Positions 52,816 to 64,000 of a stretch of DNA of 64,000 nt are shown piece after piece (within the stretch, counting starts at the first letter, position 1; each line of letters begins with the position of its first letter). A model generated the notes under the pieces. The model worked only from the letters and a program-made list of their open reading frames with translations, was not told where the DNA came from and searched no databases. This DNA comes from Doris montereyensis. Its lineage: Eukaryota; Mollusca; Gastropoda; Nudibranchia; Dorididae. The DNA lies in contig JAXRKP010000069.1 in NCBI GenBank assembly GCA_037039925.1, positions 325,001 to 389,000 of the forward strand. The letters are read 5' to 3'. A program made the translations under genes and the position numbers.

Positions 52816-52966
52816 TACAGTAGTTGCTGGATAAAAGCACACTCTGTTTAAACACAATATGCTGACCAAATTTTTACTATATAATAAGTGTTCTCATAAA
52901 CACACGGTATGCATGCACGTTTTTTCCTGCACCCAAAGGACGTGCATTTATCCAGCGACTACTGTA
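52816..52966. mobile_element. MITE family B, copy 1 (about 150 bp)
   Basis: The left end is TACAGTAGTTGCTGGATAAA. The right end, on the minus strand, is TACAGTAGTCGCTGGATAAA. These are near-perfect inverted ends with TA target sites. It has the same CAGTAGT termini as family A. Confidence 0.85.
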
Positions 52967-54944
52967 CTCCGTTCTTCACATTGAGACTTCGATGATATGC
53001 GTAACACTTTGCAGAGATTTGAGTTTTTATAGGGTGTCAAAATGTCAAAACTTGCATGTGCTTATTGAGAATTTCAAGTGGGGTTCAAACTCATCGTGAA
53101 CATAAAAACTGGCATATAGTGACTTCAGTTATGTGTGTAAAAATTTTGCAGTGATATAAGTTGTTATAGCATGTGAAAACGTTCATTTGTACAAGCTAAT
53201 TGTGAATTTCAAGTGGAGTTCTTGGTCATCATCAGAAATGGTCAAGAGTTAACTATCACCTTCCAGTGACACCATACAGTGAAAATCGCTCACTTACATA
53301 CACTATAACTGATTGAAAACATGTCATGCTTTTGGCGCGTGTTTTATTATTGTCATATGTATACATGTATTATATATATATTACCAATATTAATTTATTT
53401 TGGTTTACCAGAAAGTTTTCTTAAGCCTCTTCTGAGGTAAAAATAGTAAGATGTCATTATTTTTTTTATTAATCCTGTCTTGTGATCCAGAAGGTTCAGG
53501 TTTAATCTCTCTCTTTCTCTTTGTGCCCATCTCCTAGCTATTGCAAAAGGGATTGACAAGAAAAGAATAAGGTTTATAAATATAATTTATAGTCCGTTTT
53601 CCCACTCATATGCAGGCCCATGGACTTACTCAAGTCAATGCATTTATTCCTCAGCAGGCCATTTCATTCAAAGCCTTCTCAGCTTAATGGAGTACATAGT
53701 TTAGATACCTAATAGTAATAAATAGATGCTCCAATCAAACACTCTGACAAGATCCCTCTCTGTCTATAGCTGGGTATCCATTCACATCAAGAGTATTCAG
53801 AGCCGGTTGAGGAAAGCAGAATGAAGCACCTTTCCCCAGAGTGCTATATTGTGAAAAATCTTAGACTAGTTGGTCTATCAATCTTATCTTAAGTAGTTAT
53901 ATGTTATTAATAGTATTATGAACAAATGTTAATTATATGTATATGATTTTTGAATAAACAACAATTGTTTTATCAAAATATATCTGTAACCAGTCTCTAA
54001 ATTGTGTCCAAAATTGATCACTTGTGTGTTTTTCGCTATTTGTCCTTGTGTTTTGCTATTGGGTAAATCTGGCCATGCCCCAGTTAGATTAAAATAAAAT
54101 TCAGATTTACATTTCAAAACTTAACACTTCTGATATGATTGATTCATTAGTGCAAAATTCATTTTCAAATGATCAATATTTTCGACAATTTTTTCCCCCT
54201 ATAATTTCTCTTCAGACTTTACTGAACTCTCATTTAGTTATACCAACTATCACAAAATCACTATTCTCCTCACTCTCACATATTTGAATACTTTTTTTCT
54301 CAAAAATAATCCAGAAAAATGTAGGTTCTTAATCTTATTCTAACACACCAGACTTACCCTTTCATGAACATATAACTTTTTAGAGAAATATTTTGATTTT
54401 ATCCACTATTACTATTAATTTTCACTCTTGGCTCATCATAATAGTTATTTCACCAATGTTTTCTACATGTCTTTCGACCTTTCTAGAAATATAATTGGAA
54501 TCCACCAGAATGGACTCCTCAATAATGTCTAAATCTCTCTAAAATGACTAAAAGAGTAAATGAAATGCCACCAGTAATCAACCTTAAAATTGCATTTAAT
54601 ATATTTCTGAACAGTTCCAGCTTGATATGACTTAATTTAAAAAAACTCACTCGGTTTCACAATGCAAACAAAACTGAACACCTTATACAGTACCAAAATT
54701 ATAAGACACCACCATTTACATAACAAACATTAGGCTATACACAGTGACCTCATTGATACCACGATTTCCCCTTGTGACATTGGTAGAGTAGGCATTGCAA
54801 TCGGAGTGCCTACTATTCAAGACATACATGTGACCGATGACCCCATTAAAAAAATGGTAGCCTTACACTAAGTTACACTACTTACAGTTTTTGTAGCTCG
54901 AGACGGAAAATGGAATTGTTAAAATTTCCCAAATTAAGCTCAAA
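52967..54944. other. Intergenic, no feature recognised
   Basis: AT-rich sequence between MITE B and the LINE. No exon, RNA gene or clear repeat was recognised. Confidence 0.45.
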
Positions 54945-55289
54945 ATTCCGGGCAGTGGACAGGTAAGCACCTGTACGGGGAGTGGATGATCCCGCCCTCC
55001 ATGAGTCTCCTGCTGCCTTGCAGGCATGTCTTGGCTGACCAAAGGTTAAGGGAGTTAACCCTGAAAGAAAACAACCTGCTGCCTTGCATGCTGGTCTTGA
55101 CTGACCAAAGGCTAAGGGAGTTAACCCTGACAGAAAATAACAAGGCCCGGTAGGGGGCCTCAAGGTGGCAGCCCCACGATCTACCTAGGGTACAGTGGGC
55201 TAATCCCCTGCTTATCCAAAACAACCTGATTCAATCAAAGTAATATATACAATGATATACCCGGCTTGAACTTTCGAAGACGATTCTGG

Positions 55290-56047
55290 AAAAGAACACG
55301 AACTGTGATTTTTGGAACATGGAATGTTAGGGCAATTAATGGAAAGGAGTTAAAATTAGCTGAAGAAATGGAAAAATTCAAAGTAGACATTTTGGCTGTT
55401 ACAGAAACAAAGAAAAAAGGACAAGGAATAGAAAATGTAGGACCAAATCATACTTTAATCTTCTCAGGAGTAGATGTCAAAGATAGAGCTAGAGCAGGAG
55501 TAGGCCTCCTAGTGCATAAAAGGCAAGAAATGCTATTAGAAAGTTGGAAATTTGTAAGGCCACGGCTATTGGAGATAAATATTAAATTAAAAGGAAGAGA
55601 AATTAAATTATTAATAGCTTATGGACCAAACGAAGATGCCACCAAAGAAGAAAAAGATATCTTCGAAAATGATTTACAAATAGCTGCAGAGAATTCAAAC
55701 CCAAACAAGAATTAATGGTTTTAGGAGATTTAAACGCTAGAGTAGGCAACAATGTAGAAACATCAGGAGGAGTAATAGGTAAAGAAGGAGAGACAACAAC
55801 TTCTCTAAATGGAGAGAGACTAATAGATTTTTGCCTAAAGAATAACATGAAAATAGCTAGCACATTTTTTCCTCTTAAAGATATCCACAAAAATACAAGA
55901 GTAAATGAAGACAGATGTGAAAAGTCAATTATAGACTACATAATAGTTAGCAGCTCCCTTTTTTATAGTACAATGGATGCTAGAGTAAGCAGAGGAGCTG
56001 AAATATTTAGTGATCATCACCTAGTGATAGCCAAAATGAGATTATGA
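55290..56047 (+). pseudogene. LINE endonuclease domain (frameshifted)
   Basis: An APE-like endonuclease nicks target DNA before reverse transcription. The visible motifs are FGTWNVRAINGK (N), DILAVTETK (E), LLIAYGPNED, LGDLNARVG (D, N) and, at the end, IFSDHHLV (D, H). All catalytic motif positions are present, but a 1-base indel near 55,712 and a TGA at 56,045 break the frame. Confidence 0.88.
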
Positions 56048-56639
56048 ACTGAAGAAAACAAACAGAGAAGGAAAGAGAAGAAAGCTACAAAACTCAAAAT
56101 AGAAGAAGTAAATAAACCAATAGTAAAACAGATGTACCAATCCAGGATAAAAAGATCTATCAGTGAAAGGCAGATGGATCCTGAGGAAAGCGCAATAGAA
56201 GAAAAGTGGCAAATATATAAAGATACACTCCTCAGTTGTACTGAAGAGGTTTGTGGTAGGAAACAAACTAAAAGAGATGGGGAAAAGGACAGCATGGTGG
56301 AATGAGAATGTCAAGATTAAGATCAAAGACAAGAAAGATGCCTGGAAGAAAAACTTGCAAACAAAGAAACCAGAGGATAGGATAGATTACGTGAGTAAAA
56401 GAAATATCACCAAAGAGGATGTTAGGAAAGCAAAACAGGAACAGTGGGAAGAGTTTGGACAAGACTTCAAGAAAACTATCAAGGAAATCAAAAGCTGTTT
56501 TGGGGAGCAATGAAGAGCATGAGAAAGACCAAAGCATGTTCAATACAAGTGGAGAAAGTATTTTCAACAATTACATAATCCCTCATGAACATATGAAACA
56601 AGTAGTAAATATCAATTAGTAAGAGTAACAAGTAATCCA

Positions 56640-57500
56640 GAAGAGACAGCTGAAGATGTAGATATCTCAATGGAAGAAATCCAAACAGCTATAAGATAAG
56701 TGAAATTAGGAAAAGCCCCAGGAGCAGATCAAGTTTATCCAGAAATGATTCAAAACCAAGGGAGAGAGGCAGACAAACTACTACATGCAATTTGTCAACA
56801 AGCATGGAAGTCACAGGTGCCAGATGACTGGAATAAGGGAACAGTAGTATCAATACACAAGAAAGGATCAACTATGGAATGCTCAAACTATAGAGGGATA
56901 TCACTACTTAGTGTAACAGGAAAAGTGTATGCCAGGATTCTGGAAATGAGACTAAGGAAAAGAGTAGAGCATTAGATTGAAGAACACGAATGAATTTAGA
57001 CCAGGAAGAAGTGTACAAGACCACATATTTACAATAAGACAAATAATAGAAAAAATCCTTGAGATAAACATTGACTTGCACCTGTGTTTTATTGACTTAG
57101 AAAAGGCATTTGACACTGTGAGGAGGGACGAACTATGGCATTCCTTAAAAGAACACAATGTAGAGCAAAATTTAATAGAAGCCATTAAAAGTATTTACAA
57201 TAAACCAACATGTGCAGTGAGAGTAGCTGGAAATGTATCTGAAGAATTTAATGTAGATATAGGAGTAAGACAGGGTTGTATCCTAAGTCCTCTTTTGTTT
57301 ATCACATTTATGGATTCAGTCGCAAGGGCATTCTCAGACATGAAGAAAATGAATGTAGCTATGTGGAAGCCCAAACCAGTAAATGTATCAATGCTTTCAT
57401 TTGCTGATGATTTAGTTCTGTTTGGAAAATCAGAAAGGGACCTCCAATCAAATATCAACATAATGAATAATGAATTAAAAATAATTAAATAAAAGAGGAA
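56640..57500 (+). pseudogene. LINE reverse transcriptase domain (interrupted)
   Basis: The RT blocks run in order: KLGKAPGADQVYPEMIQNQG, SNYRGISLLSVTGKVYARIL, NEFRPGRSVQDHIFTIRQII, motif A CFIDLEKAFDTVRRDELW, motif B GVRQGCILSPLLFITFMDS and motif C LSFADDLVLFG. The catalytic aspartates are present. A stop separates SLLSVTG...RLRKRVEH from NEFRPG. Confidence 0.92.
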
Positions 57501-57579
57501 TGAGAGTAAATGCAAAGAAAACCAAAACAATGATAGTAGTAGCAGTAACTAGGGAAGCTAAAACACAAAACTTAAATTA

Positions 57580-58240
57580 GGCAGGGAGAATTTAGAACAA
57601 GTTCAAAGCTACAATTACTTAGGAGTAATGATTAACTCAGAGGGGAAATTAAGAGAAGAAATCAGCCAAAGAATACAAAAGGCAAGTGCAATATATAACC
57701 ACCTAGGAAAGGCATTTGTAGGTAAACAAGAATTGTCAACAAAAACCAAAATGGCAGTATACAACACAGTTTATTGTCCTACTCTCCTCTATGGCAGCGA
57801 AACCTGGAACTTAGACAGTAGGGAATACAGTAGAGTGCAGGCAGCCGAAATGAAATGTCTAAGAAGAGTAGTAGGGAAAACTAAAAGAGGCAAAATGAGA
57901 AACACAACAATAAGAGATCAAACCAAAGCAGATAGCATAAAAATTAAGATAGAAATGATTCAAACTGAGGTGGCTTGGGCATGTTAACAAACAGAATGAA
58001 TGACAATAGAATAGCTAAATCAGTATACAGTGCTCAAACTCAAGGTAAAAGACCAAAAGGCAGACCTCGGAGAAAGTGGAAAGAAGATATAAAAGAGGCA
58101 TTAACGCAAAGAAATTTAACTCTCACGGAAGGAAACAGAAACTGTCAGTAGTGTCAGGACAAGGCAGCCTGGAGAAAGATCATTTCGGGCATCTAAAACC
58201 CATACACCATAAGGTAAAATGGGAGCTGATAAAGAAAGAA
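57580..58240 (+). pseudogene. LINE C-terminal region
   Basis: The frame encodes [60 protein letters not shown] and, after a frame break, RPKGRPRRKWKEDIKEALTQ. This layout follows the RT domain in RTE-like elements. It is the part retained in the truncated copies. Confidence 0.88.
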
Positions 58241-59233
58241 AGAAGCTCAAAAATTGATAATCATTCCCACGCAGAGGTGGGCTACTTTTAGATCTTGTGA
58301 CACAGCCCATCTGTTTTTTAATTTTAATTTGAAAGAAGTGTAATACTAGAGCACTAATAACTTTTCTTGTTTTAAAAAAACTACTACACATTATTTTTCA
58401 TAAAAAAACTAATATAAAACATCTTTTCTATGTTTAAAATATGTCATACAATAGATTGAATTGTATATATATTGTTTATAAAAGAAAACAAGGGTCTCTG
58501 TTTGTGAAAAATTGAAAGCAATGAAACATGCACTCTTTTTTCCTCCCTCATGATTATCAGTTAAAACCATAGACAATTATGTTTTCACATCATGAAAAAC
58601 AGTAGACAGCAAATGAAGGCTCTAAACTGCTTGAAGCTGTGATGAATCTACCTGGTTACAATTACATTGATAGGAATCGGGCACAGTTCTCTTATTAGTC
58701 TTACTCGAAATGTTAGTTTCTGAAAATTGGTGTTTGACTTACTTAACTCATGGAACTCATTCAAGTTATTGTAACAAAACATTGGTCCAGATTCCAGTGA
58801 AAAACAATGAAAAAGGGGTTCTATGACAGACATATCTTTTGTGACTGAATTATAAATCAACCAACACAATGTTTTCTTTGCATGTTGTTTATTCAAATAT
58901 ATATTTGTTATAGTAAACAAAATTTTGGACGGAATAGTTAATTTAGAATAAGAAATAAAAAAATGTTTACTTCTTGGCATTATCTGAGTAGAGTGGAGAT
59001 CTTCATATGCACTTTTATCTATTTGATAAGCCAAAAGCATGTAGTACTAAAATGGCTTTCTCTTAAGTTATGCATTTGTAAATTTTATAGAGCCTACTTT
59101 GACTTTGAGTATGCCACTGTAGTACTGCATGTAAAATAAAAGGATCTTAATGAGGCACATGAGAATGTTTTGATGATCTTAAAATTTGAATATGGTAATA
59201 AGAGATTTAAAAGTAATGGAAGCTAGCTGACAT
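58241..59233. other. 3' flank of the unrecognised minus-strand gene
   Basis: The stretch lies between the LINE tail and the stop codon at 59,234. It presumably holds that gene's 3' UTR. A minus-strand frame of 130 codons at 58,648-59,040 has no recognisable domain and was not called. Confidence 0.4.
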
Positions 59234-59305
59234 TTATGCCAAAGCCATTGCTGTCTGGGCCTCTCGCACACGTCTTTCAGCCAATCTGCGGTACTTCTCA
59301 AGCTC
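59234..59305 (-). CDS. Last exon of the unrecognised coiled-coil gene
   Basis: The exon has 23 codons and TAA, with acceptor TTGACAG. It reads ELEKYRRLAERRVREAQTAM and ALA. Confidence 0.68.
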   Translation of the reverse strand, partial: ELEKYRRLAERRVREAQTAMALA

Positions 59306-60061
59306 CTGTCAAAGTCAAATGATGAAAGAAATAATGTTTAGTCCTTGCATGATTGCCAACTGTGTTTTTAAAATCTGTCACAAAAAAATGCAACCATTCC
59401 CCAAAATGACTACTGCTACTACTACAAATGAACTAATACTACAAATGATAAATATGCCATAAAATATAAAATATTAAAAAAAGATAAAGAAAAAAACAAC
59501 AAAATTATAACTGATCACTGGATAAACTTGTCTAAATGAAAAACCCTGACAAGATCAACCTGCAACCTGTTTTTTTTATAAAAACTTAACTACAAAATGA
59601 TTGATAGAACAAAATAGGTTACTGGTACAGTAGTCACTGGATAAACGCACGCCCTTTGGGCGCAGGAAAAAGCGTGCTTTTATGCATATCGTGTGTTTAT
59701 GAGAACACTTTTAATTATACATTAAAAATTCAGTCAGCAGATGTAGGAGTGAGTTTATGCAGAGTGCTTTTATCCAGCGACTACTGTATCAAAAAATTTA
59801 CAAAATTCTGAATAGTAATATTTAATATAAAAAAGAACCATTTTCTTCATGACTATCGATCACCATTCAGCGAAGACAATATAAAGAAAAAAGATACAAA
59901 AATCTGTATGTCATCTTGATAAACGTGGTATCTTGGTGATAGTGCAAGTGCAAAAGAGAATCAATTACCTCATCTTTCTGGCTCCTTAGTGTATCAATAG
60001 CTGCCTCTGTAAACTGGGAGTCTTTGCCTGGATCCTCCACCATAGAGGGATCATTAGAACT
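59234..60061 (-). CDS. C-terminal two exons of an unrecognised coiled-coil gene (partial)
   Basis: Two exons with good splice sites and matched phase 0 (60061-59969 and 59305-59234) encode SSNDPSMVEDPGKDSQFTEA and AIDTLRSQKDE, joined to ELEKYRRLAERRVREAQTAM and ALA-stop. The Glu/Arg/Lys-rich end should form a helix or coiled coil. I do not recognise the family and assign no function. Upstream exons must lie at higher coordinates. 60,062-61,320 shows none I could support, and 61,322-64,000 is LINE sequence, so the rest of the gene is probably outside the window. Confidence 0.65.
59626..59788. mobile_element. MITE family B, copy 2
   Basis: The left end is TACAGTAGTCACTGGATAAA. The right end, on the minus strand, is TACAGTAGTCGCTGGATAAA. 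It lies in the intron between the two exons of the unrecognised gene and is about 163 bases long. Confidence 0.88.
59969..60061 (-). CDS. Penultimate exon of the unrecognised coiled-coil gene
   Basis: The exon has 31 codons, with acceptor TTGACCAG and donor GTAATT. It is Ser/Asp-rich at the start, then helical. Confidence 0.66.
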
Positions 60062-60924
60062 CTGGTCAAATGAGAAATTAATTTTTTTATCTAGAAGTAG
60101 AAGCTATGTTTATCTTGAATAAATCAACATTGTCTACAATTCAAGAGTTGTGTTGTTCAGCTATTAATGAAGGAGAAGAAGGATGTGTATGACCATGATC
60201 TTGTAATTATATTTATATTAATAATAGACATAACAGAAGTGGAAACCTGTCTGTAGATCACTGACAAATATCCCACAATTGTAGCTTGAAAAGTTACTCA
60301 TACAATATAATATATTATAAATAATATAATGTACCTCTATGAATCAAATGTTGACCTAGATTTATTTCTATTCACATTACATGTATTTAAATGATTATCA
60401 TATCATACCCTCATCATTCTCTTGACAATGGCAGCTTAAAATGATAAAGTTTTTCACATGACTGAGTTTATTGTTCATGGTGGAGGGAAATGGAGCTATG
60501 GTGTAGAGCTGATATCAATTATTTAGATAAGAATTACAAATGATAAAATGTTTTAATTTTCCATTGTAGCCAAGTAGAGCATCGGTGACTGCCATTCTAA
60601 GCATGCATATTTTATACAAATGGCTTGTACGGAGATTAAAGCGGGGGATTTGAAAAAGTCCTATTGTAATAATGGAGATCCAGTTGTATCCAATGCCTCT
60701 GTAGGTGAGCTTAGATAAGATGTCTTTATCTGTCCAAAAGGAAATTTGCTCTTAATAGCTCCACTATACTGTGTGTAAATGGGAAATCAATTGGTGATAA
60801 CTAGTTATGCAGAAGGTCTACATTAGGTGAAAGGTGTCATGCAATTTTAATGACAAAAAGATTACTGGCTGCATGACAAGACCCGTTCTGAGGTGAAAAA
60901 TGGATAGATATGATATATGTATAA

Positions 60925-61065
60925 AGTTGTATCAGAGAAATGAGAGTGTCTTTATGTGTGTTGACCGTGTCTTTATGCACTGAGTGTAACTAAATAGTAA
61001 AAATTTGGTCAGCAAATGAAGACTTGTGTTTACACAGAGTGCTTTTACCTGACAACACAGACGTA
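60925..61065. mobile_element. Degenerate MITE family B copy
   Basis: The interior phrases 'gtgtctttatg', 'aaatttggtcagcaaatg' and 'acacagagtgcttttacc' match family B. The CAGTAGTC ends are eroded. Confidence 0.5.
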
Positions 61066-61104
61066 CAAATAATTCAAACATTATCTTGATATGAAAATTT
61101 TGTT

Positions 61105-61255
61105 TGTATGTTTCATTGAAATATCCCCATCCATCATATGTGATGATCTCACTTTGAATTAGGAAGAAACAGCAAGATGAAAGATAAGGGAAAGAGTGAA
61201 AAGAAAGAAGTAGGACCTGTACTATCAGCAGTGTCCACAAATTGCCTAGATGGCA
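61105..61255 (-). repeat. CATATGGTGG dispersed repeat, reverse copy
   Basis: It reads, in reverse, 'atcatatgtgatgatctcac', then a purine-rich stretch matching the 'tcatcttgctg' blocks, and 'taggacctgtactatcagca'. Confidence 0.6.
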
Positions 61256-61321
61256 TGAAAAAGTAAGATACGAAACTTTTTCAACCGGTTAAAAAAAACA
61301 GTTAAGAAAATCATGATAAAA

Positions 61322-62003
61322 TGTCTTTCTTTCTTTATCAGTTCCCATTCTAGCTTTCGGTGTATGAGTTCAGATGCCCGAGATGATCTTTCTCCAGGAT
61401 GCCCTGTCCTGGTATTTTCTGTTTCCTTACAAAAAAATTTTCTTCTCTATGCTTCAATGCCTCTTTTATATCTTCTTCCTACTGTCTCCGAGGTCTGCCT
61501 TTTGGTCTTTTACCTTGGGCTTTAGTACTATATAATGATTTAGTTATTCTATTGTCATTCATTCTGTTTACCAAACCATCTCAGTTAATTTATTTCTATC
61601 TTAGTTTTTATGCCATATGCTTGGTTTGATCTCTTATTGTTGTGTTTCTGATTGTGTCTCTTTTGGTTTTCCCTACTACTCTTCTTAGATATTTCATTTC
61701 AGCTGCCTGAATTCTACTGTATTCTCTACTGTCTAAGGTCCAGATTTCGCTGCTATAGAGGAGAGTAGGACAATAAACTGTTGTATACTGCCATTTTGGT
61801 TTTTGTTGACAATTCTTGTTTACCTACAAATGCCTTTCCTAGTTGGTTATATATTGCACTTGCCTTTTGGATTCTCTGGCTGATTTCTTCTCTTAGTTTT
61901 CCCTCTGAGTTAATCATTACTCCTAGGTAATTGTAGCTGTGAACTTGTTCTAAATTTTCCCTGGCCAATTTAAGATTTTGTGTTTTAACTTCCCTAGTTA
62001 CTA
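61322..62003 (-). mobile_element. RTE-like LINE copy C (5'-truncated)
   Basis: A minus-strand copy equivalent to about 57,545-58,240 of the long copy. It encodes the YNYLGVMINSEGKLREEISQ region and the Lys/Arg-rich tail in broken frames. Its 5' break lies directly against the 3' tail of copy D. Confidence 0.9.
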
Positions 62004-62004
62004 G

Positions 62005-64000
62005 TTCTTTCTTTCTTTATCAGCTCCCATTCTACCTTCCGGTGTATAGGTTTTAGATGCCCGAAATGATCTTTCTCCAGGCTGCCCTGTCCTGACAGTT
62101 TCTGTTTCCTTCCGTGAAAGTTAAATTTCTTTGCGTTAATGCCTCTTTTATATCTTCTTCCCACTTTCTCCGAGGTCTGCCTTTTGGTCTTTTTCCTTGA
62201 GCTTTAGCACTGTATACTGATTTTGCTATTCTATTGTCATTCATTCTCTTAACATGCCCAAACCATCTCAGTTAATTCATTTCTATCTTAGTTTTTATGT
62301 TATCTGCTTTGGTTTGATCTCTTATTGTTGTGTTTCTGATTTTGTCTCTTTTAATTTTCCCTACTACTCTTCTTAGACATTTCATTTCGGCTGCCTGCAC
62401 TCTACTGTATTCCGTACTGTCTAAGTTCCAGGTTTCGCTGCCATAGAGGAGAGTAGGACAATAAACTGTGTTGTATACTGCCATTTTGGTTTTTGTTGAC
62501 AATTCTTGTTTACCTACAAATGCCTTTCCTAGGTGGTTATATATTGCACTTGCCTTTTGTATTCTTTGGCTGATTTCTTCTTTAGTTCTCCCTCTGAGTT
62601 AATCATTACTCCTAAGTAATTGTAGCTTTGAACTTGTTCTAAATTCTCCCTGCCTAATTTAATATTTTGTGTTTTAGCTTCCCTAGTTACTAGCATTGTT
62701 TTGGTTTTCTTTGCATTTACTCTCATTCCTCTTTTATTTAATTCATTATTCATTATGTTGATATTTGACTGGAGGTCCCTTTCTGATTTTCCAAACAGAA
62801 CTAAATCATCAGCAAATGAAAGCATTGATACATTTACTGGTTTAAGCTTCCACATAGCTACATTCATTTTCTTCATGTTTGAGAATGCCTTTGCGACTGA
62901 ATCCATAAATGTGATAAACAAAAGAGGACTTAGGATACAACCCTACATCAAATTCTTCAGATACATTTCCAGCTACTCTCACTGCACATGTTGGTTTATT
63001 GTAAATACTTTTAAAGGCTTCTATTAAATTTTGCTCTACATTGTGTTCTTTTAAGGGATGCCATAGTTCGTCCCTCCTCACAGTGTCAAATGCCTTTTCT
63101 AAGTCAATAAAACACAGGTGCAAGTCAATGTTTCTCTCAAGGATTTTTTCTATTATTTGTCTATTGTAAATATGTGGTCTTGTACACTCCTTCCTGGTCT
63201 AAATCCACTCTGATGTTCTTCAATCTGATCCTCTACTCTTTCCTTAGTCTCATTTCCAGTATCCTGGCATATGCTTTTCCTGGAACGCTAAGTAGTGATA
63301 TCCCTCTATAGTTTGAGCATTCCATCGTTGATCCTTTCTTATATATTGGTACTACCGTTCCGTTTTGTCCAGTCGTCTGGCACCTGTTTGGACTTCCATG
63401 CTTGTTGGCATATTGCATGTAGTAGTTTGTTTGCCTCTCTCCCTTGGTTTTTTAATCATTTCTGGATAAACTTGATCTGTTCCTGGGGCTTTTCTAATTT
63501 CACTTATCTTATAGCTGTTTGGATTTCTTCCATTGATATATCTACATCTTCAGCTGTCTCCTCTGGATTACTTGTTACTCTTACTAATTGATATTTACTA
63601 CTTGTTTCATGTGTTCATGAGGGATTATGTAATTGTTGAAAATACTTTCTCCATGTTTCCATGATTTTGCTGTCTTCTTTCATTATTTCTCCTTTGTCAT
63701 TTTTAATTTGTCATATTGGACATGCTTTAGTCTTTGTCATGTTCTTCATTGCCCCCAGAACAGCTTTTGATTTCCTTAATAGCTTTCTTGAAGTCTTTGT
63801 CCAAACTCTTCCCGTTGTTCCTGTTTTGCTTTCCTCGCTTCCTCTTTGGCAATAGTTCTTTTATTCACGTAATCTATCCTATCCTCTGGTCTTTTTGTTT
63901 GTAAGTATTTCTTCCAGGCATCCTTCTTTTCTTTGATCTTAGTCTTGACATTTTCAGTCCACCATGCTGTTCTTTTCCTATCTCCATTAATATGTTTCCT
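62005..64000 (-). mobile_element. RTE-like LINE copy D (cut by the window edge)
   Basis: A minus-strand copy with its 3' tail at 62,005. It contains the C-terminal region (62,053-62,640), RT motifs LSFADDLVLFG (about 62,800), CFIDLEKAFDTVRRDELW (about 63,090) and SNYRGISLLSVPGKAYARIL (about 63,280), and upstream linker sequence to the edge. Several small indels and a loss around motif B break the frame. Confidence 0.92.

Larger units (their letters stand above)
54945..58240 (+). mobile_element. RTE-like non-LTR retrotransposon (LINE), near full length but broken
   Basis: The order is a 5' leader with two tandem units of about 65 bp (55,008-55,141, 'aaggttaagggagttaaccc'), an APE-type endonuclease, a reverse transcriptase and a C-terminal tail. 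It ends with a GATAAAGAAAGAAAGAA tail instead of a long poly-A. Small frameshifts (for example about 55,712 and 57,490) and stops (56,045 TGA; 56,698 TAA) interrupt the single expected polyprotein. Family-level naming as RTE is inferred from domain order and tail type. Three more copies of the family occur in the window, plus the short fragment at 34,176. Confidence 0.92.

Noticed and set aside
54882..55224. Two overlapping minus-strand frames with repeated motifs
   Set aside because: They are antisense to the LINE 5' leader, and the repeated peptides come from its tandem 65-bp units.
58648..59040. 130-codon minus-strand frame
   Set aside because: Probably 3' UTR or intergenic sequence of the adjacent gene; no recognised domain and AT-rich composition.

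Overview
The window is a 64 kb piece of an AT-rich animal nuclear genome. Small exons with consensus GT/AG splice sites are spread through large introns full of transposons. The genes are animal families: a motile-cilium protein (DRC7), kanadaptin (SLC4A1AP) and battenin (CLN3). The repeat content (tRNA-derived SINEs, RTE-like LINEs, many short TA- or TTAA-flanked inverted-repeat elements, and a strong excess of the palindrome TAGATCTA) suggests a marine or freshwater invertebrate. A mollusc is my best guess, but that is an inference from repeat style and not proven.

Layout. 1-1,330: repeats downstream of DRC7, including a SINE dimer. 1,331-19,474 (minus): DRC7, 17 coding exons with every splice phase consistent. 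19,890-21,812: a nearly 2 kb polypurine GA array just upstream of DRC7. 21,813-24,966: intergenic with repeats. 24,967-46,581 (minus): SLC4A1AP, 12 coding exons from an FHA-domain first exon to the conserved C-terminal tail. 46,582-47,201: a 620 bp divergent promoter region. 47,202-48,653 (plus): CLN3, one uninterrupted 483-codon reading frame. 48,654-54,940: intergenic with inverted-repeat elements, microsatellites and a short CLN3-like relic. 54,945-58,240 (plus): a nearly full-length but broken RTE-like LINE. 59,234-60,061 (minus): the last two exons of an unrecognised coiled-coil gene that must continue beyond the right edge. 61,322-64,000 (minus): two more copies of the same LINE, head to tail.

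The genes do not form a pathway. DRC7 acts in the axonemal nexin-dynein regulatory complex, SLC4A1AP is a mainly nuclear FHA protein, and CLN3 is a lysosomal membrane protein. The only apparent functional link is the divergent arrangement of SLC4A1AP and CLN3, which may share a promoter.

The most striking oddity is that DRC7 and SLC4A1AP exons carry repeated 1-2 base indels while splice sites and codon phases stay intact and no substitution stop codons appear. CLN3, between them and the LINEs, is clean. Uncorrected consensus errors are the simplest explanation. No CRISPR, bacterial operon, viral gene or clearly novel multi-gene system was found.
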